Positions 23,401 through 52,484 of a stretch of DNA of 64,000 nt are shown here, piece after piece (the first letter of the stretch is position 1; the number at the start of each line of letters is the position of its first letter). The DNA lies in assembly GCA_035235625.1 (NCBI GenBank), contig CP141144.1, forward strand, positions 24,983,014 through 25,047,013. Reading direction: 5' to 3'. Source of the DNA: Saururus chinensis (taxonomy: Eukaryota; Streptophyta; Magnoliopsida; Piperales; Saururaceae). The notes under the pieces are model-generated. The model was given only the letters and a program-made list of their open reading frames with translations. It had not been told where the DNA came from and did not search any database. Both the position numbers and the translations under genes were made by a program.

Positions 23401-25091
23401 AAAATTCCACACCACATCACCCAATTCCTGCAGCCACTGTACTCCCAAGACGACATCTGCCCCTTTTGTGGGCAACAAGAAAAGGTCAGTAACAAATGTG
23501 TTACCCTGAATCGAGAGGGCAATCTGAGCGCACACACCGGCACTCCGAAGATGCTTACCATCGCCAATCAACACATCAAATGGTTTTGAGTCTGACACCA
23601 AACACCCTAGGCGATGAGCTACCTTATCATTAATAATATTATGAGTGGAACCACTGTCGATCAAGATAGCTACCTGCTCCCACTTCAGGAATCCCTGCAC
23701 CCGCACAGTGCGTGGAGTGAAAGCGCCTGAAAATGCATGAACTGAAATTTCAAGCAGCACGTCCTCGATAGCAAGGGTTCAGCGCCGGTCTTGCTGTCCA
23801 AGCTGTCGTCTACCTCCTCCACGAGCAAGCTGCCCTTAACAGCACAACGGTGTTCGGGCACAAATTTTTCATCACAACGAAAGCACAACCCCTTGGCCCG
23901 GCGTTGGTCCATCTGGGCAGGGGTGAGACGGCGAACAATAGGAGTGGGCGCTGCGGCCTGTTGGCCAGGGCGGCCATTGGCCGGACTGCTGGAAGAAGCC
24001 GCCATAGGATTAGAGCTCAATACAGACTGGGGTGAAGGTCCCAGGCATCCGCCTCTGTGCTGTTGGTTCAACTTTTCCTCCTCAATGCGGGCATGACGCA
24101 CCACATCCAGCATACTTGTGCAAGGGAAGTGGTGCATCTCCTCTGAGATTTCTGGTTTTAACCCCCATTTGAACATGCCCACCAGGGCGGCCATCAGCCA
24201 TTCAGGGAGTCTGTTGGTGATCTTCATGAATTATATATAATAGGCACGCACAGTGGTGGTCTGGCGCAGCATGGACAACATCTCATTGAAGTCCTGAAAT
24301 TCATTTGGGCTGAACTGGATGCAGAGCCCGTCGGAGAACGCTGCCCAGGTAGGATAGCACACTTCTTTCTCAAAGTTCTGGAACCAAACCGATGCAACGC
24401 CATCCAAGTGAAAGGCCGCGATGCACAAACGCTCTGTCTCAAAGTGTGTTCCCTGGTAGGAGAAGAACTTCTCCGCTTTGTACAGCCATTCCACCGGATC
24501 ATCATCCCCATTATAGCGAGGAAACTGTAGGCAGGCCAAACGGGGTTCAGCCCCACCTCGTTGCCCACCACGATGTCCGAGATACTCGTCCCACTCTTCC
24601 TCAGTGTCCTGGAACCGGTTTGGAGGGGGCGGCATCACAGGGACATTTTCCCGAACACCTGGTGCTCCTCGCATGCCCCAGGCCTGGCGTCTCCCTTCCA
24701 GCGCTGGATTTCCAACGCCCAGGCGCATGGGACCTGGAAAGCCTTGCGCATCCACGTCTGCCGGCACTGGAGGACAGGGAACAGCTGGCTCAAAAGGCTG
24801 AGATGGCCCTCCCCGCTCTGGAGCAGTGTGGGGCGGACCTGGTGGGACAGCTGTTGCTCGCGCAATTTCCACATTCATCAAACGAATGTTCATGGCCTGC
24901 AGCAATGCCATGAGCTCGGACATGGTGGGTTCGCTGGCTGCCGCAGGAGATTCCTTCGAATTGTCTATGGGCGCTGACACCAAAACTTCCTTCTCTGAGG
25001 GAACCTCAGGAACTGCTGCAGCTTGCTTACCTTTGGCCATGGCCAAGGATCGTAATTGCTCCAATACCAATGATGTGCCCGATGCAGGCAC
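20421..25091 (-). pseudogene. Chromovirus gag-pol polyprotein, interrupted
   Basis: Gag starts at ATG 25,091 (MPASGTSLVLEQ). The knuckle CFRCDEKFVPEHRC lies at about 23,895-23,850, the protease active site DSGSTHN at about 23,658, and the reverse transcriptase core FFDDILVYS at about 22,668-22,645. RNase H (TDASEKGLG, TDHQPLKY, ENIIADVLSR) spans 22,278-21,823. Integrase has an HHCC region and catalytic Asp, Asp and Glu (MDFVE, IVSD, GQTEVVNRCLEQ). The chromodomain (VLLSWQGQSLEDATW) ends near 20,440. In-frame stops lie at 24,228 (TAA), 22,279 (TAG), 21,823 (TAG), 21,598 (TAG) and 21,262 (TGA). Frameshifts lie near 23,760, 20,775 and 20,435; the last one separates FPDW from the expected tail HLDDKANSGSMVEFCAR. 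It is non-functional. Confidence 0.92.
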
Positions 25092-25149
25092 GATCGATAT
25101 CTAAGAGAATTACACAGGGAAAGGGGAGAAGTAATGGAGAAAGGGGAGA

Positions 25150-25451
25150 AACTGGAATTCAATACTTGCATAACTCAGAAAAGAAAGGAGATCGCCCCAT
25201 ATAGGGGACGACCAATCCCCTAGGGAGTCACGCCAACCCAACCCAGGGCCGAACCACTTCCCTAGGGATGCATGCCAATCAGTGGTTCTGCTAACCCGGG
25301 CCACTGACTGAACCAACCCAAAATACATCTAAATATTCATAATACTAACTATTATAATAGCAAATCGTCCAAAGCAACTATGGAAATAATAAAGTAAAGG
25401 CTAAGTACTAATCCTTCACTAATTGGTCGCGTCCGGTCATCGTGCACAACA
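25150..25451 (-). repeat. 5' LTR of the chromovirus
   Basis: A direct repeat of about 302 bp. The outer end is intact (GCACAACA next to the GTTAG duplication). The inner end has lost the TG..CA terminus, so the primer-binding site beside it cannot be called. Confidence 0.85.
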
Positions 25452-25456
25452 GTTAG

Positions 25457-25757
25457 CTTATTTTTGTGAACAAAACAATGTCAAATTGATGTGTAATTTG
25501 AGTCATAAGATAAATTTATTGCTACTCAAGACCACATGGTGATGATGATGCATATCATAAGATATCAATTTACTTAGGATAAAGGATTTATCACATTAAA
25601 ATATGAGAAAAATGATGAGTGGAAAATAAGTGAAAATTACATATATAAAATCTTCATCCAAGATCATTTGGGATTGAAAAGATATCAATTTAGGAAAAAA
25701 TGGCTTTCAATACTACAACAGTACTATAGCAAATCATTGTAGCAATATTATAACAAT
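25457..25757 (+). repeat. Continuation of the interrupted copia-like LTR
   Basis: Sequence to the right of the GTTAG duplication continues the plus-strand LTR that starts near 20,052. It has no reading frame and runs into the hAT relic at about 25,758. Confidence 0.35.
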
Positions 25758-26345
25758 TCACCTAGAAGGTGAAGAAGTGAGATGCAACAAAATATTTTTA
25801 ATTAATTGAATATGGGGTTTAACTACATTTAATTCATCTTGAACAAATAGATTAGTTATGTGACATGCACACCTAATATGATATGTAAGGGACTCTATTG
25901 TAATAATATGATCACAATGAGATTTTAAAAGTTCTACAACGGAATTATTATTAGAAAAATAATCTAAATTAATAGACATAATTTAATCTTAATAGAAAAT
26001 TCATTTAAAACAGAAAGCCATGAGTTTTCAATAATTGAGGCAAAATGGGGATATTCTATCATATTGAAATGAATTATTCTCTTATGTAATTTTAATTTTT
26101 CATCTATAAAGTGAGTTGTAACACATACATATTCTAGATCTTGGTTACTAGTCCAAATATCATAAGTTAGAAAAATCTTACCCTGAATTGTGAGTAGAGT
26201 ATTCATAAGTTATACCTTGTACTCTTTGTATAGCTTGAAAATGGCATTCCTTAAAGTGTTACATGAGAGTTTGTTGAATGCCAGATTGAGAGCTTGCCTC
26301 ACATAGTTCTCGAAAAGCTCACCATCGGCAAGAAAGAAGGGTTAC
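25758..26345 (-). pseudogene. hAT-superfamily transposase relic (zinc-finger BED / RICESLEEPER type)
   Basis: Read on the minus strand from about 26,345: LFENYVRQALNLAF, then a stop, then GKIFLTYDIWTSNQD (26,206 onwards). A frameshift near 25,970 leads to HIRCACHITNLFVQDELN and LTSSPSR, ending at 25,758. These match the central catalytic-domain blocks of plant hAT transposases: the TxDxWTSNQ and HIRCACHxLNLxVQD motifs. The BED finger and the C-terminal dimerisation domain are absent and the segment has at least one stop and one frameshift, so it is a truncated relic. No terminal inverted repeats were found nearby. Confidence 0.8.
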
Positions 26346-27060
26346 TTGGCATGTACAGCACATCATGAGCTCCCTTCAATTTACATCTTAAATAAAAGTT
26401 AAAGTGCTAAGAGAGGTAGAGGATGTGCTCATGGTACTTAGCTGGGCTTGTTTGAGGTTCATCAAACCGTACTAGGCGAAGCATATTCTATCATGTCAGA
26501 CAAGATTTCTAGTACCCCCACTTCCAATGCTTAGGATTGCTTTGCAGTAGTTTCATTCAACCTTTGTGATTTTCACTTCAGGTTATAATGTGCTTCCATA
26601 GCTGCAATTGGACTTTTATCGACGCTTTTATGACTATTTGTGATGCTTAAAAGCATCTCTAGTCTTTTTTCTTGTAGTGCTATTTTTTATGCTTCTCTTC
26701 TAACCTTAATATAAATCTCCCAACTCTCTCTACTTAATTTTACATTTTTGACGCTCCTTAAAAGACTAATTTTTTTCCTTAAGAACTCTTTGCACTTCCT
26801 CACACTACCACCATGTTTCCTTCTTTACATCCTTTCTCCTCCTCGCTTCCCCAAGCACTTCTTTTTTCAACATTTTAGTACAATTAACCATGTTACCCCA
26901 CATTATTGTTGGTTCTTCATCCAACTACTAGTTCCCTTCCATTCTCAATCTCTCCACAAAGGTATTGAGTAAATTCCACCACTTTATCCTAGGCTCTACT
27001 TTGTCATTTCTTTGCTTCCTCCACCCCTTCATGTGGACATCTAAAATAACTAATATATGT
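26346..27060. other. No gene recognised
   Basis: Pyrimidine-rich on the plus strand around 26,750-27,030. The 74-codon frame at 26,748-26,972 is a low-complexity Leu/Phe/Pro/His run that follows the base composition, and I do not regard it as coding. Confidence 0.4.
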
Positions 27061-27630
27061 TATAGTGCTAAATGTTCACGGGGGATAACTAAAAATAAAA
27101 AGTACTTACTCTATGCTTGATGCTTGAATAAAAATAAAAAGGAAGAGGCTTGAGAGTTAAAACTTGAGTCTCTTTGCTTGAGCTTGAGATAAAGTTCTTA
27201 TTCTCAAGACTTGAGAGCAAGAGAGTTTAATCTTAAATTTTAATTAAAAATAAAAATTAGAGCAATTGAGAGCTTGAGAGTTGAGAGTATGGAGGAGATA
27301 ATTAAAGAGTAGATGAAAGGGTGATGAGATCCTTAAACCTTCCCCTATTTATAGATTTTAAATGTTAAAATTACCCCTTCTACCCTTTAAAATAATTATT
27401 TTTTTAATGTTGAGAGGGATAAAAATATCTTTTTTATAAGAGTTGCAGTTTTATAAATACCCCCTCAACCTCAAGCTTCAAAAAAAAATTTGTTGTTGGC
27501 CCAGCCCCAACGGCTACCCCAAGGGCAATCGATTGGGTTGTATTATGTCTTATTCTAGTAAGCTTTTTGATTGATCAATAAAAAAGATTACTCGAATACG
27601 TTTACACAGAACAATCGATTGGCTAGGGCC
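27061..27630. repeat. Simple-sequence-rich, LTR-like AT-rich block
   Basis: A degenerate CTTGAG-type repeat runs from about 27,148 to 27,292, followed by an AT-rich part and, near 27,525 and 27,612, the ATCGATTGG motif that recurs in LTRs of this window. No ends or target duplication could be assigned. Confidence 0.3.
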
Positions 27631-28900
27631 AATTGATCGTCCACTGGGGGGAGCGGCTTGCAGGCTCGTCACTTGGGTCGCATGCTGGCCTGCAGGTTGG
27701 CCCACAAGTCTGCCCACAGCCCGGGGGTACCAGGCCTACCCGCCAATGTGCTCCTAGGCCCAGCACGGCACGGTCCCCCGTGCAAGCCGTCCCTGGCCAT
27801 TTAGACCCTTTGGCTTGGGTGAGGCTTACTTCTTGGGTGTGCCTCAAGTGTGGTAGTTAAATTCTGACTAGATGTCGTTGCCCAATGAGATGACTTGACC
27901 GAGTCTTGCTTTGGACTACCTTAGCTTCCTGCCTCTCCGTGGAGGCACTTTTCACTTATTATTTTGACTGACACCTTGGAGACTTTCCCTGTAAACTGCA
28001 CTAATAGTTCCGTTGCAATGGTTAGCGCGATCATCTGCAACTTCTTTGTTGCTATTCTCTTCTTGTACATCTTCATCGGGACTATGTTTTACCTGAGTGT
28101 GTATCTGTGTTCTTTGATTTCTACTATATGCTTAACTGCTATTTTTTCTAAAAGCAGGTGAGCTTCTCTTGCTTGTTGGTCGTGGTTATTGTCTAGTAGC
28201 CCCACTTGGAGGGTTTGTTTGTGACAAAAGTAAAGGAAGGCACTCCTTGCATGAAAGCTGGATGGAGTCAACGCTGATGATAGGCGTAACGCCATAGTTT
28301 TACAGAAACGCTGAAATGTACGTAGTTCTTCTGAAAACTTCATTAGATAGCATCGGCTGAAATCATTGCCCAAATGGGTATAGGCAGTACTACGGGTGGA
28401 ACTATGTGTGTGCCTCAACAAAATTTACAAGCTGATCCAGTGGTCATTCCTGCAGTCTCCGTATCAAATAATGCAGCTGAAATGAGCTAAAGGGATAGCT
28501 CCCCGACAACCAGAACGAAATTGGACTTGGCTCCCATAATAGCTATTTGAATGTAAAAATGATGAGAGCATAATCACTATCAAACCCTATGATGAAGCAA
28601 TAAAATTTGAAAGTAGTAATTTACCAATACTGCCTATCCAAACACATACTATTCTCACATTCACACTAAAAAAATGCTCAAAAGAAACTACAACAGGGAT
28701 TAGACTTTACACATGTTCATCTCTATGCTTCAAAATTCAATCCAGGACAAATCAAAACAAGAAAGGGCAAAAAAAATCAGTCCAGGAGAATATTTCCGCA
28801 TTTTCTTTTGCAATGAAAGTTTTTAGCTGATTAGACAGAACCCTTGTGATCTATACGTTACCACCTGATGGCAAAGAAAGCTGACATTGTATTGCAAAAA
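27631..28900. other. No gene recognised; downstream region of the helicase
   Basis: A GC-rich patch at 27,640-27,830 gives overlapping frames on both strands that mirror each other, which is typical of composition rather than coding. Frames at 27,964-28,161 and 28,421-28,089 have no recognisable domain. The last few hundred bases before 28,900 probably hold the 3' untranslated region of the helicase. Confidence 0.4.
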
Positions 28901-45831
<16,931 letters not shown>

Positions 45832-46796
45832 TGGCCTGCCTCCTGCCTTCTCTACCCGGCTAAGTCCCCCGCAGTGTACAGCCCACAGCGGGGAGATCAG
45901 TGGCAGATCCGAGATTTTCAACCCGTAAAATTACCTTTATTTTCTTAATTAAATATAAAAATGACATCATATTTAGAAATTTATTCAATTTTAATATTAA
46001 AAAGGTCAATTTAGATCACATGAGAGGGGAGGTACCTGGGGGATTGATGAATAGTTGAAAATAGGGGCATTAATGTGCCAAAATTTTAAAAAAAAAATTG
46101 AGCTAGAGATGTTGATGAAATGTTAGCGTGGTCGATCAGTTCCATGAGATATTTTTTCTTTGTTGAGGATCCATAGATGTTTACCAAAAGGTCGATTTTG
46201 ATTAATTTATTTGATTTGGGTTAAAAGAGTTAGATTCAATCTTTCATCAATGTAATTGTTTTGGGGTTAGTTAAGTTCATCAACTTATATAAGATTGGTT
46301 AGGACTTTGAAAAGGAAGAAAAGTTTTTTACCCCACATTTTATCTAGCCTAAGTAAAGAGGATGCACATCCCATTTGGCTTCCCACCCCCCATCCTTTCA
46401 TTTTTCCCAACCAATTTCCCTAAGAGGAGTGCAAAGAGTGTCCCTCATCTCCATCGTGCCCCAACCCCCACCTCCATATACGACAGCCGCAACTCTTTCA
46501 TCTTTGATCAGAAAGCATAGCACCAATGCGGGAGTGTCAACTGCCGCCTTGCCCTTTCCCGTAGCATTTTTCAGGCTCAAAGATGCCGGTCCATGCCTTG
46601 GAACCCCCCCAACCACCCCTTCTGTTGAGGAATAAACATCACTAACAACTCAAAGAAACCCCTCATATGCACCCAATTAGTAAGCCTCAAAGATTCACAA
46701 TCCAGAAATTAGGAATTTCAACCCTCAAGATTTAGGAAGGTGATAAAGACATTATGAATTTTAATCCTTAAGATTTAGGTCAAAATTTGCTAGGGT
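45832..46796. promoter_or_regulatory. Helicase 5' untranslated and promoter region
   Basis: Immediately upstream of the start codon (minus strand) lies a GC-rich leader of about 100 bases containing TGGGCT (45,881-45,876), a site II-type promoter motif common in plant housekeeping genes. The sequence turns AT-rich beyond 45,920, with a TATA-like stretch near 45,950. The 86-codon plus-strand frame at 46,375-46,635 has no recognisable domain. Confidence 0.4.
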
Positions 46797-48665
46797 GATG
46801 GGGATCCCCAAATGATTTAGCTTTATTTGGTGGGGGGAAACCCTTGCCAAAAAATTCTAAAAATTGTTATCTCAGTTCTGGCGAGGGGAATCCTTAGCAA
46901 AAAACTAGACAATCAAATGGGAACTCTGATAGTTTATAATTAAACCGTTTGCAAGTATACAAGGTAATTGTACTAAGATAAGTATTTAAGAGTTGTCGAA
47001 CTTAAGGGACGGATGAATTATTACTAAATCTAAAGATGAATTTGCTGATTAAAAACTAAAACAAACGTAAACTTAAATTAAGCAAAAGAAATAAATCAAC
47101 TAGTTTAAAAGCAAGAGATTAATTCGATGGAATTTACTTAGGAAATCGAATCCACTATAGAACCATAACAATTCTTTAACTTTTAATCTAAATCTAGTGT
47201 GAATATTAACAAGTATTCTCAGCTACAAGCTAGAATTACTTCAAAAAGAATCATTAATTAACTTCCATGGCATGAACTATCTTCAACAATAGCACAAATC
47301 ATCTACACTAAACTATTTATAGGCATGACCCGTCTAATCTTAGTATAACTCATCCAAGTCATTAATTAACTGAACATTAAAACTATTATATGACCATCTC
47401 ATCTAAATCACAGAAATTAGAATCGATGCAAATATCAAAACCATATGAATCTATCATCTACAAGACAATAAATCAACATAGACTTGAATAAACATGAAAA
47501 GCTCTTCCATTAAAAAGGAAATCCATATCATACAATTGTCATCATTCACAACTGAGATCTAAATTAAAAAGAAAATAAACTGAAACTTATCTATAGCTTC
47601 ATCAACTCCTAAGTAAAAGAAAAGTTTAGTCTTCCATGATAGAAGAAAGAACTTGAATCTTCATTGAAAGCTTTGAGTTCTCTTCCATCTTCTTCTTCCT
47701 TTTTCTCTTCCTAAAATCTACTGGAATCCCCCAATTTTAAGCCAAATATGTCTTTTTATAGGCATAAGTTCCGCAGGAAGAAGTTCAATATAAAAAAGAT
47801 TGGAATTTGGGTCAAACAAGGAAATTGCGCGTTATGCCGTTCGAACGCCCTGCATGCCCATTTGAATGCTTATACTGAGTTTTTCTTCAAAATCACGTTA
47901 TCCCGATCGAACGGTAAGTGACCCCATTCGAACGGCTACAGTGTTTCTGCAATCTGGACAATTTATATTATGTTCATTAAGCTTTCTTTCGTGTCCATAT
48001 TAATTTTCAACTTGTTATAACTCCGAAAAGTTGTCCAAATCACTTTAAAGCATGTGAAGACTACTTTGAACTATTCAAAACATCGCCCAAGTACTTCGAT
48101 AAGCGCACTTTACCTACAAAATATAAAATACCATATTTTAGACATGTAGAAAGTAACTAAAATTCCATCTTGATTTAAATACATGTCTAAACAACTAATA
48201 ACTACAAAATCATTAATAATTAAACTAAAATACTAATATTTATTTTAATCTAAACAAACTATAAATAACACTAAACTAACCTAATCTATACTAGCAAATA
48301 AGGTAAAAAGGCATATAAAATAGATATAGATTTCATACTTATCAAACTCTAAGTTCCTGTCTCATTCTATTGTATTTGGCTGGGGGAAACCCCTGCCCAA
48401 AAACATCATAAACTACTATTTGGGTTCTAGCGGGGAGCATTCCCCACAAACAAATGGACAATAAGATGGGGAATCTAAGTCCCCCTATGATTTAGATTTA
48501 TTTGGCAGGGGGAACCCCCCATCAAAAACCTCAAGAAACTATTGTCTGAGTTCAAACAGAGGCACCCCATCAAAACACTACACAATAAGACAAGGACTCT
48601 AAGTCCCCGTATGATTTAGTTTTCTGGTGGGGGGACCCTCCAACCAAAAGCCTCCAAAAACTATT
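46797..48665. repeat. 125-bp tandem repeat, four units, split by a solo LTR
   Basis: Units begin near 46,797, 48,349, 48,476 and 48,600, and share the pattern ATGATTTAG, TTTGG, a GGGGG run, then CAAAAACT. Distances between the last three are 127 and 124 bases. The first unit ends exactly where the solo LTR begins, so the LTR inserted between two units of a pre-existing array. Confidence 0.7.
46927..48344 (-). mobile_element. Solo LTR of the Tat/Athila family
   Basis: A 1418-bp unit with TGATA and TATCA termini and an exact target duplication AACTC on both sides (46,922-46,926 and 48,345-48,349). It is homologous to the truncated LTR at 13,584-14,555, which is attached to Tat/Athila gag-protease, so the family assignment comes from that copy. 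The internal region was presumably lost by recombination between two LTRs. Confidence 0.85.
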
Positions 48666-50989
48666 TTAGGGGTGCTATCTTCAATGCGAGCATCGTCACA
48701 ATGGTCATTGATGTAACGTCCCTAATTTTTCTTCAAAATTCTGTGATTTGTTTGCTATTTTTCTGATTATTTTCGGTGAAAAAATATATGATTGTTCAGC
48801 GTATTTATTTTTTTGCGTATTATGATTCCAATATCTATACCCATAGTCGGGTGTGGGGCTTAGTCACAGTCGTTGGGTTTCGACGTGTTACATATATTTT
48901 TGGAGTAAAAAAGGAAGGAAAAAGAAAAGGAAAGGAAAATAATAAAAGAAAAAAATAAAGAAAAGGGGAGGAGCACAGGAGCCTATTCCAAAATCATTCG
49001 AAACCTCCCCCATCCGTCCCTCACTCTCTCCCTCCCTCTCTCTCTCACCCCCTTTTCTCAATGTGTGAGGCTAAAGGCAGTGCCACTATCGATGGCCAGC
49101 CCCTGTCATGCCAGCCTCAAGCGTCCCTGATTTTTTTACTATTTCCTATAATTTTTCTGCTATTTTTGGATCATTTTTGGTGGGAAAATGTGACACTTTG
49201 GTGTATTTATATTTACATATTTTACCCAGTATTTATACCCATAGAGTCGGGTGTAAGGCTTCGTCGCAGGCCACGAGCCTCACTGCGTGCTTTCAATGCA
49301 AATTTTTGAGGTACAATGCGTAAATAGGAGGTTAACGCGCATTGGGGACATAAAAGGAAAAATAAAAGAGGTATAAAGTCGATCACGGCTCACTCCAGTG
49401 AGTTTCAACCAAAAACTTCCTGTGCATCCAATAAGTTTTGTGAGGAAACGATTGAGATTCAGTTGCTTCGTTGTCCCTCCTCCATCGTCGGATTTTACCG
49501 GTTCTTGTCGGGATCTATTTTGCCTTAGCACCACGAGTCCGTAAGTACCGGCTATAACCACCGCCATGTTCTCTTCGCTCCTCCAGGAGGTACCAGTTTT
49601 TGTTTAGTTTTTATCACCTCCTAAATTCGTATTTGGGCCATAGGAGGGTGATTTTGTTGTCGTTTGCAGCCACCCTCAACTAGACTTATCTTCATTTGGC
49701 TACTAGGAACTCATAGGCATTAGTCAAGGCTGCTTCTATGCTCTCCTTGCTCCTCGGTGAGCTACTAGTAATTTATTTGATTTTTGTTCTTGTTTTCATT
49801 TCACTGTTAGTGATATTTTTTTGAGATGCCGGTGTTTCTAGTCGTCGTCTAGTCACCGGATGAACTCTATCTAGACTACCTCAATCCAATGTAAATTGGG
49901 GGTTGTTGTTTCCGACCCTACTTCGCCCCTATTATTTTGCTCCGCCCTTGTGTCTCGATTTAGGTCTTACCAGTATGACCCTTCGTGGATGTTTTGCCAT
50001 TATGACGCCTTCGGTCACCAATTGGCATCCGACTAGCCTTGGGGTTAGCCTTGTTTCACCGTGGCCTTTGCCCCACCACTACTCTACCTTGAGTCACCCT
50101 TCGCCCCTTTACGTGCAAGATGCACAGCCGCCTGCACCATTGGTTTTGGTGTGGGTGGCAATCAGTGATGTCATTGTCATTTCGGTCAGACACCACCTCC
50201 TGACCTTAGCTCAGTTGCCCTTTTGTGGGCCTTGCGCCACCACTAGTGACCCATCTCCCCCTTGAGTGGCCCTTTTGGCCGTGTGTGCATGTGGCCATGC
50301 ATGCATTTTAAGGCTTAGGCGCCGCTTTTGTGCCCCCTCACCATTGGCTGGCTCTACCACCGAATGGAGTTGACTATCAGAGCCCTCCCCTACCTCTCCT
50401 TTGTCCTTGATCATCGCCCCATGCCCTTGCCCACATGTGGGCCCTTGTTGATGCAAAATCACCGTCGTTGGGTGCTGTCCACTGTCGATTTCGATGTCTT
50501 ATATCCGATCGAGTACTTCTTATCCACCAGTCGACCTCAGGGAGTACACCCTCGACTTCTAGTCACACCACCACTTATGTTAGCATGACCTTTCTCCCGG
50601 CCACCCTAGTGTGCCGCCGTAAATTGCGAATTTTGCCGCATTGATTTGTGTCACCCTATTTGGCCGTGAGTACTTTCGGCGCTTCCTAAACACTTGGGAC
50701 AGTAGCTCTCTCAACTTGGCAATGATTTTGGAGGCCAACTCCGCCGCCGACGCCACCACCATCATGTGCTCGCCATCATACATCATGATTACGTGGTAGG
50801 GGAATTTTGAACTCATAATTTCATGATAGCATGCTTTGAATGAGTAGCAGCATGCTAGGATTGTATGATGTAATGCTTTGGATGTTAAATTATGATCCAA
50901 TTGCATGATGTAAGATGATAAATTATGTCATGTTGAAATGCATATGACATACATGTGAGCTATAAGTATGTATGATGTATGAGGAATTG

Positions 50990-51290
50990 TGTGTGTGCTA
51001 GTGATGGCTAGCGAGTATGTTTTTACGTATGTAGATTATGTATGTGCTAGTGATGGCTAGCGAGTATGTTGGTAAGCTACGTGTATGGATGTATATGTAT
51101 GTGCTATTGATGGCCAACGAGTATGTTAGTAAGCTATGTATGTGCTAGTGATGGCTAGCGAGTATGTTGGCAAGCTACGTGTATGGATGTGTATGTATGT
51201 GCTATTGATGGCCAACGAGTATGTTAGTAAGCTATGTATGTAGATTATGTGTGTGCTAGTGATGGCTAGCGAGTATGTTGGTAACCTATG
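50990..51290 (+). repeat. Minisatellite with two alternating unit types
   Basis: Six units carry cores at 51,001, 51,050, 51,107, 51,148, 51,205 and 51,259. Four read GTGATGGCTAGCGAGTATG and two read TTGATGGCCAACGAGTATG, in the order A A B A B A. Units 2 and 4, and units 3 and 5, are each 98 bases apart, so a 98-bp A+B pair has been duplicated. The paralogous block has only one A unit, at about 53,810. Confidence 0.85.
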
Positions 51291-52484
51291 TATGGAATAT
51301 TATGTGTATGTCATATGTATCTGTGATTGACATACGTATGTATGATGGTTATATACATGTGTGATGGATATGTGTATGTGTGTGTGGGCAGAAGTATGGG
51401 CGATGAATGGTAAGAGGTGATAGAGGGTTTGATATGGAGTTAAATGTGGATGTGTAAGTGTATAATGGAAGACAAAGGAGGTAAGTTTGACAAGTGAGGA
51501 TTGGAGCGTATGTTTGGTGGAATTGTCAGATAGTAAGAGCGTGCATAATTGTACAAGCATAATATACAAATTATGAAGTGAAAAGTAAGCATAATAAGTA
51601 AGGTATTAAATAAGAGGGTGATAACGAAGATCTAATTTGAGGAGCTTAGTTTGATGATGCCAAGTAAGATGTTTTGGTTGTAAGGTGGATGGCAAAGATT
51701 GTATAAATATGTAAGATTTTGGTGTACGCTAAGTTATGTTGTGAGTTAGATAAGTTAAGTCTGCTGGCCTGACAAAGTAGGGTTTCGGATCTGGCTCAGC
51801 TTCTGTTTGATCAGTTGAGCACTATAAGTTTGTGTAGCATAATTGTACCACATAATTTACTTAATTTAAACTTAAGTTATAAGCAAAGCTAATGTTAGCA
51901 TTGTGAGTTTGAGACCTGAGGGTTTGACGGATTAAGTTCCATGTTTGTGCTAGTCGATAATAAGTCAACTAAGCAATTATTGTGTATTGTCATGGTGTTT
52001 ATCCTGTAGAATGTTGTCTATGTGTTGTATTGAGCCTCAGACGTCTGATGCTCTGTTGAAAGTAATGTATGTTTTCGATTTGGTTTATGTGCTATATAAG
52101 CCCAAACGTATGATGCTCTATTGAGAGCGCTATATGATTCTGCCTAGTGGCATTGTATAATTTCTGCCCAAGAGTGGCATTGTATGATTTTTTTCCTAAG
52201 AGTGGCACTAACACTATAAAACCCCTAAAGTGTGGGCAATTGTATGACCCCTTATGTGTGGGTGTTTATGTTTGCACGCTCAGGTAAGTAGTACCATAGA
52301 ACTGCTCTTATCTGTTTGATCATATTCCCCATGAGCATTGGTGTGTCTTACCTTCGGAAAAGTTCATGGCATCTAGTCACTCCCCGGATGTTAAGTGATG
52401 CCCAAATGGCATTCTTTTCCATTTCGATGCTGAAGCTTATTAATGGTAATGAGCTTTAGAGGTTGATAGTATGTATACGACTCT

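Larger units (their letters stand above)
20087..25451 (-). mobile_element. Ty3 chromovirus (Reina-like), structurally complete, coding-dead
   Basis: The element is 5365 bp, begins TGTTG and ends CAACA, and is flanked by an exact target duplication GTTAG (20,082-20,086 and 25,452-25,456). It reads on the minus strand with gag, CCHC-like knuckle, protease, reverse transcriptase, RNase H, integrase and a C-terminal chromodomain in that order. LTRs of about 300 bp and a chromodomain fit the small Reina-type chromoviruses; the clade name is an inference. By eye the two LTRs differ at about 20 of some 295 compared positions, so the insertion is not recent. At least five in-frame stops and three frameshifts inactivate it. 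Confidence 0.93.

Noticed and set aside
22582..25104. Plus-strand frames of 60-170 codons across the chromovirus
   Set aside because: They are antisense shadows of the gag-pol frame on the minus strand.
27623..27860. Mirror-image Pro/Arg/Gly-rich frames on both strands
   Set aside because: They share one GC-rich patch, have no recognisable domain, and open on both strands equally, as expected from composition.
27964..28421. Possible small membrane protein (plus) and 110-codon frame (minus)
   Set aside because: The plus frame is hydrophobic because it is T-rich; neither has family similarity, flanking splice signals or codon bias.
46375..46635. 86-codon plus-strand frame upstream of the helicase promoter
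   Set aside because: No domain, no leader or promoter signals, and a minus-strand frame of equal length overlaps it.
50990..51290. Regularly spaced repeats as a CRISPR-like array
   Set aside because: Units are degenerate, spacers are themselves repeated, spacing varies from 41 to 57 bases, and the context is plant retroelement DNA. It is a minisatellite.
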